Shown here one piece after another: positions 52,574 to 60,298 of a stretch of DNA of 64,000 bases. Source of the DNA: Streptomyces glaucescens (GTDB lineage: Bacteria; Actinomycetota; Actinomycetes; Streptomycetales; Streptomycetaceae). The translations under genes and the position numbers were made by a program. Location of the stretch: the NCBI RefSeq assembly GCF_000761215.1, contig NZ_CP009438.1, positions 1,879,501-1,943,500 on the forward strand, given 5' to 3'. How positions within the stretch are numbered: the stretch's first letter is position 1; each line of letters opens with the position of its first letter. The notes beneath the pieces are model-generated. The model was not told where the DNA came from. It did no database searches and was given only the letters and a program-made list of their open reading frames with translations.

Positions 52574-52602
52574 AAGCTAGGGGCGCCCCCATGTTTCGTC
52601 AA
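52574..52602 (-). promoter_or_regulatory. Promoter of the GntR-DapA-dehydratase operon (TTGACG-N17-TAGCTT)
   Basis: On the minus strand TTGACG (complement of 52597-52602) and TAGCTT (complement of 52574-52579) are 17 nt apart, about 60 nt before the GntR ATG. Confidence 0.65.
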
Positions 52603-52632
52603 TGCTTCAGGCAAAGGAAGTTGAGGTTGCCT

Positions 52633-53385
52633 TCAGACGCGGTGGACCGCGCCCTCCCGCGCGGTACGGGTGGGACCGCCGAACGCGGCGGCGGCCCGCG
52701 CGGTCGCCGCCGCGGGGGTGAGCGTGGGCCCGGTATGGGTGATCAGCAGGCTCCGCGCACCGGCCGCGCGGGCGGCGGCACCGGCGTCCTCCGGCGTCAG
52801 ATGCACCTGTTCGCCTTCGCGATGCGCGTCGATGTCGGCCTCGCACAGGAAGAGGTCGGCGTCGCGGGCGGTGTCGATGAGGGCGGGGCAGGGGCCGGTG
52901 TCGCCGGAGTACGCCAGCACCCGGCCGCCCGCCTGGGCGCGCAGGCCGTACGCCGGCACGTCGTGCACGAGCGCGCGGGAGCCGAGCAGCAGCTCGCCGT
53001 GCCGGGCCGTATGGCCGTCACGCAAGGTGTGGAAGGCGAAGACGCCGGCGAGCGAGCCCGGGTCCGGGCGGCCCAGGAACCCCGCCAGGCGCTCGGCGCA
53101 GCCCTTCGGGGCGTACACCGGGACGGGCGCGGGCGGAGTGAGACCGCCGTACGCGAAGGCGTAGAAGGCGGACAGCAGGTCGGCGGTGTGGTCGGCGTGC
53201 AGATGCGAGATCCAGATCGCGCCCAGCCCCGCCGGATCCGTGTGCCGCTGCAACTCGGCGAAGCTGCCGGGGCCCGCGTCCACCCACACCTCGGCACCCG
53301 GCGCGCTCAGCAGATAGCCGGAGCAGGGGCGGCCGGGGGCGGGGTGCGGGGAGGCGGTACCGAGGACGGTGAGCGTGAGAGACAT
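52633..53385 (-). CDS. MBL-fold metallo-hydrolase (RNase Z-like)
   Basis: A 250-residue metallo-beta-lactamase-fold protein. Metal motif HLHADH at residues 61-66, further ligands in VLAYSGDTGPCPAL and LLITHTGPTL. The N-terminal LTVLGTASPHPAPGRPCSGYLL matches the RNase Z/PhnP-like branch. Substrate unknown. It lies upstream of, and reads in the same direction as, the GntR operon, but is separated from it by that operon's promoter. Confidence 0.87.
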   Translation of the reverse strand: MSLTLTVLGTASPHPAPGRPCSGYLLSAPGAEVWVDAGPGSFAELQRHTDPAGLGAIWISHLHADHTADLLSAFYAFAYGGLTPPAPVPVYAPKGCAERLAGFLGRPDPGSLAGVFAFHTLRDGHTARHGELLLGSRALVHDVPAYGLRAQAGGRVLAYSGDTGPCPALIDTARDADLFLCEADIDAHREGEQVHLTPEDAGAAARAAGARSLLITHTGPTLTPAAATARAAAAFGGPTRTAREGAVHRV

Positions 53386-53429
53386 GCGGGGAGGCTACGG
53401 AACCCCGCCCCGGCACGCTCCCGGACCCC

Positions 53430-53780
53430 GGGTGCCCGCCGGGCGCCGGTGCGGCGGCCGGCCCGGTGTCAGCGCGGTGCCCACCGGGCGCCGGTGCGGC
53501 GTCCAGCCCCGCGTCAGCGCGGCGGCCAGCCCGGCGCCGGTGCGGCTCCAGCCCGGAGTCCAGCCCGGCGTGAGCGCGGTGTCCGCCCGGCGCCGGTGCG
53601 GCATACAGCACGGCGTCCAGCCCCGCGCTGGTGCGGCATACAGCACGGCAGCGGCGCGGTGCCCAGCCCGCGTCAGCGCGGTGCCCAGCCCGGCAGCAAC
53701 GCAGCCCCGCGTCAGCGAGCGCGGCGTCCAGCCCGGCAGCAGCGCGGTGTCCGGCCCCGCGTCAGCGCGGTGTCCAGCCC
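53430..53780. repeat. Degenerate tandem repeats derived from a gene 3' end
   Basis: About 350 bp without a gene, made of imperfect 35-45 bp units containing GGCGCCGGTGCGGC and GCGTCAGCGCGGTG. A 20-bp exact copy pair (GGTGCGGCATACAGCACGGC) lies at 53595-53614 and 53630-53649. The unit includes the last codons and stop (GWTPR-stop) of the TIGR03086 gene, so the array seems to have grown by duplication of that 3' end. Offsets are not multiples of three throughout. Confidence 0.75.
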
Positions 53781-54358
53781 GGGTCGCGGCCGCTGAGTCC
53801 CACCGCGCGGTCGAGCAGCGGTGCGCTCGCGGGGACGTCGACGACCGGGCCGAAGATGGCGTCCCGGCCGGGGTGCCCGACGCTCTCGGCGAGGAAGGCG
53901 TGGCAGGCCCGGAGCGCGGCGGGGTCGGGGGCGTACTCCTGGCCGGTGGCACGCGCCAGGTCCCAGCCGTGGACGACCAGTTCGTCGACGGCGACCAGAC
54001 CGGCGACCTCGCCCGGCAGGTCCACTCCGCCCGCGCGGGTCGCCCCCGTCCAGGCGGCCGGGTCGCGCCACGCCTGCGCCAGCTCGCCGAGCACCTCGGG
54101 CAGCTCCTCGCGCCAGCCGGGGCCGATGTCGGGCAGCGTGGCGCCCGGGTCGGTGTCGGTGGTCGAGCCCAGCTCCTTGCGGCCGGCGTCCCGGAAGGCG
54201 ACGGCGAGCCCGCACAGATGGCCCAGCAGGTTCCGCACGGCGTAGCGGGGGCAGGGCGTCGGGCCCGTCAGCAGGTCGTCGGGGACGCGGGCGGCGAGAC
54301 GGGCGAGGAGTGCCGTCTGCGGTCCGAGGTCGAGGGTGGTGCCGGTCGGGTCGGTCAT
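53762..54358 (-). CDS. TIGR03086-type DinB/maleylpyruvate-isomerase-like protein
   Basis: A 198-residue four-helix-bundle protein of the mycothiol-dependent maleylpyruvate isomerase/DinB group, TIGR03086 subfamily. Seen: TPCPRYAVRNLLGHLCGLAV, and VDELVVHGWDLARATGQEY with the metal-binding His positions. ATG at 54358 follows GGGGAG. Many such proteins are of unknown substrate and use mycothiol or bind a metal. Its last 10 codons seed the downstream tandem repeats. Confidence 0.83.
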   Translation of the reverse strand: MTDPTGTTLDLGPQTALLARLAARVPDDLLTGPTPCPRYAVRNLLGHLCGLAVAFRDAGRKELGSTTDTDPGATLPDIGPGWREELPEVLGELAQAWRDPAAWTGATRAGGVDLPGEVAGLVAVDELVVHGWDLARATGQEYAPDPAALRACHAFLAESVGHPGRDAIFGPVVDVPASAPLLDRAVGLSGRDPGWTPR

Positions 54359-54591
54359 CGCTGCTCCCCAGGGTGTGGTCCTGAGGGGTGGACCGGCGGC
54401 GGGGGCGGAACTCATCGGTGCGGCCCGCCCCTCTCGGGCCCGCCGGCCGGCGCTCGTCCGCGCGGCGCCCGCCCCGGCGGGACGGGTCCGGGCGTCGCGC
54501 GGCGCCCGGCGCACGGCGGGAACCGGGCCGCACGTCGGCCGTGCCCGGGTACGCCGCGGACCCGGCGCCGGACACCGCGCCGGACACCGCG

Positions 54592-54623
54592 CCGGCTCAC
54601 GGGTGCGCGGATCCGTGAGCCGG
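54592..54623 (-). terminator. Hairpin terminator of the kdgD operon
   Basis: CCGGCTCACGG (54592-54602) pairs perfectly with CCGTGAGCCGG (54613-54623), 10-base loop, 27 bp downstream of the stop at 54650 on the minus strand. Confidence 0.75.
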
Positions 54624-54649
54624 CGGCGGGACGGGCGTGGGGGCCGGAC

Positions 54650-55816
54650 TCACCGCCCGGTGAGCGCGGACCGCACCTGTGCCAGGTCGGTGTCCGACGC
54701 CAGGCCGGCGTGGTACAGCCGCAGTTCCGTCGCGCCGAGGTCGCGGGCGCGGGCGGCGTCGTCCGCGAGCGTGCCGGGGCTGCCGCCCATGCCGGAGACG
54801 ACGGTGAGGTTGGCGGCGAGGACGGCGCCCGCGCGGTGCTGCTCCGCGAACGGGGTGAGCAGGCCCGCGCCGCCGGTGCACGGGACGACCACGCCGTCCG
54901 CGACGGAGAGGATGTGCGCGGGGTCGACGCCCGCGTTGGCCCCGCAGTGGTAGGAGACCGGGTCCGCGTGCAGCAGGACCTGGAAGCCGTCGGGGGCCTG
55001 TGCGCGGACCGCGGCGACGGCCTCCTCCTGGAGGCTGCGGGCGGTCGCGTCGCGCCAGGCGCGCGTGGCGTTCGCGGTGGTGTCGCCGAGCAGTTTCCCG
55101 ACCGCCGGCCAGCCTCCGTCGGAGGGCGCCCCCCGCCACACCGGCTCCAGCGCGTTCCGTACGGCGGCGGCCAGCGCGTCGGGGTCCAGGCCGTGCCCGG
55201 CGTAGCCGGCGCGGCAGTCGGGGCAGAAGCACAGCGACATCAGGTACTGGCCGGCGTCGCCGAGGGCGACCCCGCCGGTCTTGTCGTGCGCGTGCAGGTG
55301 GGCGAGGCCGTACCAGCCGAGGGACTCCAGCTCGGTGCCGCGCGCGCCGGGCCGTACGGCCGCCTCGGCGGCCAGGTCGACGAGGTACGCGCGCGTGGCG
55401 GGCTGCGCGATGCAGGGCGCCCAGGGGTAGCGGTCGCCGTAGGCGTTGACGACCGAGGTGTCCGGGTGCTCGGCGCCGAGCCGGGAGTTGTGTGCGAGGA
55501 CGACCCAGGTGTGGGTCTCCAGACCGGCGTCGGCGAGCGCGGCGGCGGCCTCTCCGTAGGCGTCCGCCTCGGGCGCCCAGGCTCCGGCCGGGAAGGGGCG
55601 CAGGGTGCGGCCGGACCAGCGGTCGCCGGGCGGGTAGAGCACGGCCGCGTGCTCGGCGGTGACGACGCGGTGCCGGGGGTGGCGGGGGGTCAGCGCGCGG
55701 GTGGAGTGGTAGGCGGAGGCCAGGGTGACCTGCTGGATGCCCAGCTCCGCGAGGTGCCGCGGGGCCCGCGGGTCGCCGTTGACGTCCCAGGGGTAGACGA
55801 AAGCCGACGCCTTCAC
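54650..55816 (-). CDS. Uncharacterised cytosolic protein coupled to KdgD (TIM-barrel glycosidase-like)
   Basis: A 388-residue protein, family not recognised. It starts KASAFVYPWDVNGDP and alternates strands and helices as a TIM barrel would; the segments GTELESLGWYGLAHLHAHD, SLCFCPDCRAGYAGHGLD and LLHADPVSYHCGANAG carry acidic, His and Cys residues that could form an active site. The CFCPDCRAGY motif resembles those in glycosidase-like barrels. No signal peptide. Its GTG overlaps the kdgD stop by 4 bp, so a role in uronate or pectin-fragment metabolism is inferred. Confidence 0.7.
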   Translation of the reverse strand: MKASAFVYPWDVNGDPRAPRHLAELGIQQVTLASAYHSTRALTPRHPRHRVVTAEHAAVLYPPGDRWSGRTLRPFPAGAWAPEADAYGEAAAALADAGLETHTWVVLAHNSRLGAEHPDTSVVNAYGDRYPWAPCIAQPATRAYLVDLAAEAAVRPGARGTELESLGWYGLAHLHAHDKTGGVALGDAGQYLMSLCFCPDCRAGYAGHGLDPDALAAAVRNALEPVWRGAPSDGGWPAVGKLLGDTTANATRAWRDATARSLQEEAVAAVRAQAPDGFQVLLHADPVSYHCGANAGVDPAHILSVADGVVVPCTGGAGLLTPFAEQHRAGAVLAANLTVVSGMGGSPGTLADDAARARDLGATELRLYHAGLASDTDLAQVRSALTGR

Positions 55817-56754
55817 TCGGTCTCCTCCAGCAGCGCGTGCCCACGCTCGATCAGCTGAGCGAGCTGCTTGACATGGTCCTCGCTCGGCTCGTGCAGCGGG
55901 GGCCGCACCTCCCCCACGTCCAGCCCGGACAGCCGTACCCCGGCCTTGACCAGGGCGACGGCGTAGCCGCGGCCCTGGGCGCGCAGTTCGACGAAGGGCC
56001 GGTAGAAGGCGTCGAGCAGGCGGTGCGCGGTGGTGTCGTCGCCGGTGCGCAGGGCGCGGTGGAAGGCGAGGGCGAGTTCGGGCAGGAAGCAGAAGACGGC
56101 GGAGGAGTAGAGGGTGACGCCGATGCCCCGGTAGGCGAGCTGGGTCTGCTCGGCGGTCGGCAGACCGTTGAAGTAGAGGAAGTCGCCGGGGGCTTCGGCG
56201 CGGACGGCGCTGACGGTCCGCTGCATGAGGTCGAGGTCGCCGAGGCCGTCCTTGAGGCCGGCGATCCCGTCGGTGCGGGCCAGCGCGACGACGGTCTCCG
56301 GGGTGAGGACGGCGTTGTCGCGCTGGTAGACGACGACGGGCAGCGCGGTGGCCGCCGCGATCTCCCGGTAGTGCCGCAGCAGTCCCTCCTGCCCCGCGAC
56401 GACGAGGTACGGCGGCATGGCGAGCAGTCCGTCGGCGCCCGCCTCCTCGGCGAGCCGCGCGTACCGTACGGCGAGCGCGGTGCCGTAGCCCGTGCCGGCG
56501 AGGACCGGGACCTGCCCCGCGGTCTCCTCGACGGCGGCCCGCACGCAGCGCTGGAACTCCTCGGGCGTGAGGGCGTGGAACTCTCCGGTGCCGCAGCACG
56601 CGAAGACGGCCGCCGCTCCGGCCCGGACGCCGCGGCGCACGTGCGCGCGGTAGACCTCGAGGTCGACGGTGCCGTCCGGGCCGAAGGCCGTGACGGGGAA
56701 GAAGAGCGGCCCGCTGGGGACGGTGAGGCGGGCGGCGAGAGGGGCTGTCGTCAC
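55813..56754 (-). CDS. kdgD: 5-dehydro-4-deoxyglucarate dehydratase
   Basis: A 313-residue DapA-fold enzyme. The motif GLKDGLGDLDLM with Schiff-base Lys168 is diagnostic for KdgD; FACCGTGEFHALTPEE and VVVYQRDNAVLTPE (Tyr) agree. It converts 5-keto-4-deoxyglucarate (from galactarate or glucarate) to alpha-ketoglutarate semialdehyde with loss of water and CO2. GTG at 56754 with GGGAGA is preferred over a GTG 63 bp upstream. Divergent from uronate dehydrogenase, which starts the same pathway. Confidence 0.85.
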   Translation of the reverse strand: MTTAPLAARLTVPSGPLFFPVTAFGPDGTVDLEVYRAHVRRGVRAGAAAVFACCGTGEFHALTPEEFQRCVRAAVEETAGQVPVLAGTGYGTALAVRYARLAEEAGADGLLAMPPYLVVAGQEGLLRHYREIAAATALPVVVYQRDNAVLTPETVVALARTDGIAGLKDGLGDLDLMQRTVSAVRAEAPGDFLYFNGLPTAEQTQLAYRGIGVTLYSSAVFCFLPELALAFHRALRTGDDTTAHRLLDAFYRPFVELRAQGRGYAVALVKAGVRLSGLDVGEVRPPLHEPSEDHVKQLAQLIERGHALLEETE

Positions 56755-56894
56755 GGGCTCTCCCGGGATCCGAGGTCCATATCCATAATCTGTGTCTACA
56801 TTTCTGAACGACTCCACGCTAAAGGGGGCCTTGGAGCCGGGTCAAGCACACCAACGCCGGACGCAGCGACGGATTTCTCGGTTCCGCAGGACAC

Positions 56895-56923
56895 TTGACG
56901 GGCGGTGCGCGCCCTCTTAGCGT
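56895..56923 (+). promoter_or_regulatory. Promoter of udh (TTGACG-N17-TAGCGT)
   Basis: TTGACG at 56895-56900 and TAGCGT at 56918-56923, 17 nt apart. Downstream, CATATGAATGGCGTACG (56931-56947) resembles the CATATATGACGTACG stretch in front of the GntR operon, a possible shared regulator site. Confidence 0.55.
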
Positions 56924-57010
56924 GTCCACGCATATGAATGGCGTACGCGCATGTGCACACAGCGTCTCGGTGCGCCGTGTGCACGGCCGGCGATTCAAGG
57001 AGACCCGAGG

Positions 57011-57820
57011 ATGCCCGCTCCCCGCACCGTTCTGCTCACCGGCGCCGCCGGCGGGCTCGGCACCCTGATGCGGGACCTGCTCCCGGACTACGGCTACGAG
57101 CTGCGCCTGCTCGACCTGCGCCCCATCGAGGGCGAGCCGGACGCGATCGTCGCCGACCTCGCCGACAAGGAGGCGGTCCGGGAGGCGGTCCGGGGCGTCG
57201 ACGCGATCATCCACCTCGCGGGCATCTCCCTGGAAGCCCCCTTCGAGAAGATCCTCAAGGCGAACATCGAGGGCACCTACCACCTGTACGAGGCCGCGCG
57301 CGAGGAGGGCGTCCGCCGGATCGTGTTCGCCTCCTCCAACCACGCGGTCGGCTACACCCCGCGCCCCCGGGGCGACGACCCCCTCATCCCGGTCGACACC
57401 CCGCGCCGCCCGGACACCTTCTACGGCCTGTCCAAGTCGTTCGGCGAGGACCTGGCGCAGTTCTACTGGGACAAGCACGGCCTGGAGACCGTCTCGGTGC
57501 GGATCGGCTCCTGCTTCCCCGAGCCGACCAGCGTGCGCATGCTCTCGGTCTGGATGAGCCCGGCCGACGGCGCCCGCCTCCTCCACGCGGCGCTCACCGC
57601 CGAGAACGTCGGCCACACCGTCGTCTACGGCTCCTCCGCCAACACCCGCCTGTGGTGGGACCTCGGCACCGCGCGGGCGCTCGGTTACGACCCGCAGGAC
57701 GACTCCGAGCCGTACGCCGAGAAGCTCATCGCCGAGCAGGGCGAACTGGACCCGGAGAACCCGGCGCACGCCTGCCTGGGCGGCCACTTCACGACCGAGC
57801 CGCCGATCTGGCCGTACTGA
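57011..57820 (+). CDS. udh: Uronate dehydrogenase (NAD-dependent)
   Basis: A 269-residue short-chain dehydrogenase/epimerase-fold enzyme. Gly-rich loop TGAAGGLGTLMRDLL, catalytic YxxxK at Tyr138-Lys142 (FYGLSKSFGED) and VFASSNHAVGYTPRP, the latter diagnostic for uronate dehydrogenases. It oxidises D-galacturonate or D-glucuronate to the aldaro-lactone. The ATG at 57011 with AAGGAG upstream excludes an in-frame ATG 60 bp earlier. Transcribed divergently from kdgD. Confidence 0.9.
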   Translation: MPAPRTVLLTGAAGGLGTLMRDLLPDYGYELRLLDLRPIEGEPDAIVADLADKEAVREAVRGVDAIIHLAGISLEAPFEKILKANIEGTYHLYEAAREEGVRRIVFASSNHAVGYTPRPRGDDPLIPVDTPRRPDTFYGLSKSFGEDLAQFYWDKHGLETVSVRIGSCFPEPTSVRMLSVWMSPADGARLLHAALTAENVGHTVVYGSSANTRLWWDLGTARALGYDPQDDSEPYAEKLIAEQGELDPENPAHACLGGHFTTEPPIWPY

Positions 57821-58079
57821 ATCACGCCACGCGAGCGGGCGAGCGGGCACCGAACGGGCCCGCCCGCCGCCGCGTCCGGGCACCCCGGGCGCCCGGTCCC
57901 ACATCCGCGACCGCGATCCCGCAGCTCCCGGACGGGCACCGGCCACCCCGAACGGGCACACCCGGGCAGCATCGCCCCCGGGACAGACCTGGTCAGCGCC
58001 CCACGGCCGCTGTAGAACTTCCCCCGAGGCCCAGAAGCGGGCCCGAACGGGCAGCACGGCGGGAAGGGGAGTGACGACC
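57821..58079. other. Intergenic region with three copies of a 10-bp word before the DeoR gene
   Basis: CCGAACGGGC occurs at 57850-57859, 57948-57957 and 58043-58052, about 97 bp apart, all in the same orientation. The first copy sits in a possible stem (GCGGGCG 57835-57841 with CGCCCGC 57861-57867) just after udh. No gene seen. The repeats could be binding sites of the DeoR regulator; evidence is only their recurrence. Confidence 0.4.
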
Positions 58080-58847
58080 ATGGGCACAACGGCGGAGGAG
58101 CGCCGGCGCGAGATCGTGCGGGCCGCCCGGGCCACCGGCTCCGTCGACGTCACCGCCCTCGCCGCCGAACTGGGCGTGGCCAAGGAGACCGTCCGGCGTG
58201 ACCTGCGCCTTCTGGAGGACCACGGCCTGGTGCGCCGCACGCACGGCGGGGCCTACCCGGTGGAGAGCGCCGGGTTCGAGACGACGCTCTCCGTCCGGGC
58301 CACCAGCCACGTCCCCGAGAAGCGCCGGATCGCCGCCGCCGCGGCCGGGCTGCTCGGGGACGCGGAGACCGTCTTCGTCGACGAGGGCTTCACCCCGCAG
58401 CTCATCGCCGAGGCGCTGCCCCGGGACCGGCCGCTGACCGTGGTCACCGCGTCCCTGCCGGTCGCGGGCGCGCTCGCCGGGGCGGCCGGCGTGTCGGTGC
58501 TGCTGCTCGGCGGCCGGGTCCGGGCCGGCACCCTCGCCACCGTCGACCACTGGACGACGAGGATGCTGTCCGGGTTCGTCGTCGACCTCGCCTACATCGG
58601 CGCCAACGGCATATCCCGCGAGCACGGCCTGACCACCCCCGACCCCGCCGTCGGCGAGGTCAAGGCGCAGGCGGTGCGGGCGGCGCGGCGCACCGTCTTC
58701 GCCGGGGTGCACACCAAGTTCGGCGCGGTGAGCTTCAGCCGGTTCGCGGAGATCGGCGCGCTGGAGGCGATCGTGACGAGCACCCTGCTGCCCGCCTCCG
58801 AGGCGCACCGCTACTCGCTGCTGGGCCCCCAGGTCCTGCGCGTCTGA
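58080..58847 (+). CDS. DeoR-family transcriptional regulator
   Basis: A 255-residue DeoR/GlpR regulator. N-terminal helix-turn-helix: ERRREIVRAARATGSVDVTAL and LGVAKETVRRDLRLLEDHGLV with RRTHGGA; C-terminal sugar-phosphate-binding domain: VFVDEGFTPQLIAEAL, LLLGGRVRAGTLAT, DLAYIGANGISREHGLTTPD. ATG 58080 has AAGGGGA 9 nt upstream. It precedes the polyol transporter genes by 78 bp, so it probably controls them. Confidence 0.92.
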   Translation: MGTTAEERRREIVRAARATGSVDVTALAAELGVAKETVRRDLRLLEDHGLVRRTHGGAYPVESAGFETTLSVRATSHVPEKRRIAAAAAGLLGDAETVFVDEGFTPQLIAEALPRDRPLTVVTASLPVAGALAGAAGVSVLLLGGRVRAGTLATVDHWTTRMLSGFVVDLAYIGANGISREHGLTTPDPAVGEVKAQAVRAARRTVFAGVHTKFGAVSFSRFAEIGALEAIVTSTLLPASEAHRYSLLGPQVLRV

Positions 58848-58924
58848 CGTTCCCACCCACCTCCCGCAGGGCTCCGGCCCACCCTCCGGCGCCCCATATC
58901 TCCCCATACGTCCAGGAGCGATCC

Positions 58925-60298
58925 ATGCGAACCCAGAGCCGACGACGGCCACCGCGGGCCCTGCTCGCCACAGCCGCCGCAGGGACGCTGCTCGCCCCGC
59001 TGCTCTCCGGCTGCTGGGTCGGAGCGGGCGGGGGCGGATCCGGCGGCGACGCCATCGACGTCCTGATGGTCAACAACCCGCAGATGGTCCAGCTGCAGAA
59101 GCTCACCGCCGCCCACTTCACCGAGGAGACGGGCATCGAGGTGAACTTCACCGTCCTGCCCGAGAACGACGTCCGCGACAAGATCAGCCAGGACTTCGCC
59201 AACCAGGCGGGCCAGTACGACGTCGCCACCCTCTCCAACTACGAGATACCGATCTACGCCCGCAACGGCTGGCTGAAGGAGCTGGACTCCTACGTCGCGA
59301 AGGACCCCGCGTACGACGAACCGGACATCCTGAAGCCGATGCGCCAGTCGCTCACCGGCGACGACGGCAAGCTCTACGGCCAGCCCTTCTACGGCGAGTC
59401 GTCCTTCCTGATGTACCGCAAGGACGTGTTCGCCCGCGCGGGCCTGACCATGCCCGCGCACCCCACCTGGCGGCAGGTCGCGGACCTCGCGGCGCGGGCC
59501 GACGGCGCCGAACCCGGCATGAGGGGCATCTGCCTGCGCGGACTGCCCGGCTGGGGCGAGCTCATGGCGCCGCTGACCACGGTGGTCAACACCTTCGGCG
59601 GCACCTGGTTCGACCAGGACTGGAAGGCCCGGCTCGACAGCCCCGCATGGAAGGAGGCGACGGAGTTCTACGTCGGCCTCGTCCGCGAGCACGGCCAGTC
59701 CGGCGCCGCCCAGTCCGGCTTCGCCGAATGCCTGAACAACATGACCCAGGGCAAGGTCGCCATGTGGTACGACGCCACCTCGGCGGCCGGCGCCCTGGAG
59801 GCGGCGGGCTCCCCGGTCAAGGGCAAGGTCGGCTACGCCCCCGCGCCCGTCGAGCGGACCGCCTCCTCGGGCTGGCTCTACACCTGGGCCTGGGGCATCC
59901 AGGCCGCCTCCCGCAACCCGGACAAGGCCTGGCAGTTCGTCTCCTGGGCGTCGGGCAAGGAGTACGAGCGGCTGGTCGGCGAGGAGGCCGGCTGGGCCGA
60001 CGTCCCCGCCGGCAAGCGCGCGTCGACGTACGACCATCCCGCCTACCGCGCCGAGGCCGCCGCCTTCCAGGAGATGACCCGCGCCGCCATCGAGGGCGCC
60101 CGCCCCGACGACCCCGGCGTCCAGCCGCGCCCCGCCCCCGGCATCCAGTTCGTGGGCATCCCCGAGTTCACCGACCTCGGCACCCGGGTCTCCCAGGAGA
60201 TCAGCGCGGCCATCGCCGGGCGCCAGTCCGTCGGGACGGCCCTGGAGAGGTCCCAGCGGCTCGCCGAGCGCGTCTCCGAGGAGTACGAGGGACGATGA
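58925..60298 (+). CDS. Sugar/polyol ABC transporter substrate-binding lipoprotein
   Basis: A 457-residue family 1 binding protein; lipobox LLSGC near residue 30 after a basic leader. IDVLMVNNPQMVQLQKLTA, NDVRDKISQDFANQAGQYDV and SSGWLYTWAWGIQAASRNPDKAW resemble sorbitol/mannitol-binding SmoE proteins. Four genes (this, two permeases, a polyol dehydrogenase) overlap by 4 bp each and form an operon. Confidence 0.9.
   Translation: MRTQSRRRPPRALLATAAAGTLLAPLLSGCWVGAGGGGSGGDAIDVLMVNNPQMVQLQKLTAAHFTEETGIEVNFTVLPENDVRDKISQDFANQAGQYDVATLSNYEIPIYARNGWLKELDSYVAKDPAYDEPDILKPMRQSLTGDDGKLYGQPFYGESSFLMYRKDVFARAGLTMPAHPTWRQVADLAARADGAEPGMRGICLRGLPGWGELMAPLTTVVNTFGGTWFDQDWKARLDSPAWKEATEFYVGLVREHGQSGAAQSGFAECLNNMTQGKVAMWYDATSAAGALEAAGSPVKGKVGYAPAPVERTASSGWLYTWAWGIQAASRNPDKAWQFVSWASGKEYERLVGEEAGWADVPAGKRASTYDHPAYRAEAAAFQEMTRAAIEGARPDDPGVQPRPAPGIQFVGIPEFTDLGTRVSQEISAAIAGRQSVGTALERSQRLAERVSEEYEGR

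Noticed and set aside
53430..53780. CRISPR array
   Set aside because: Units are degenerate, vary in period, have no unique spacers and derive from a neighbouring gene end; no cas genes are present.
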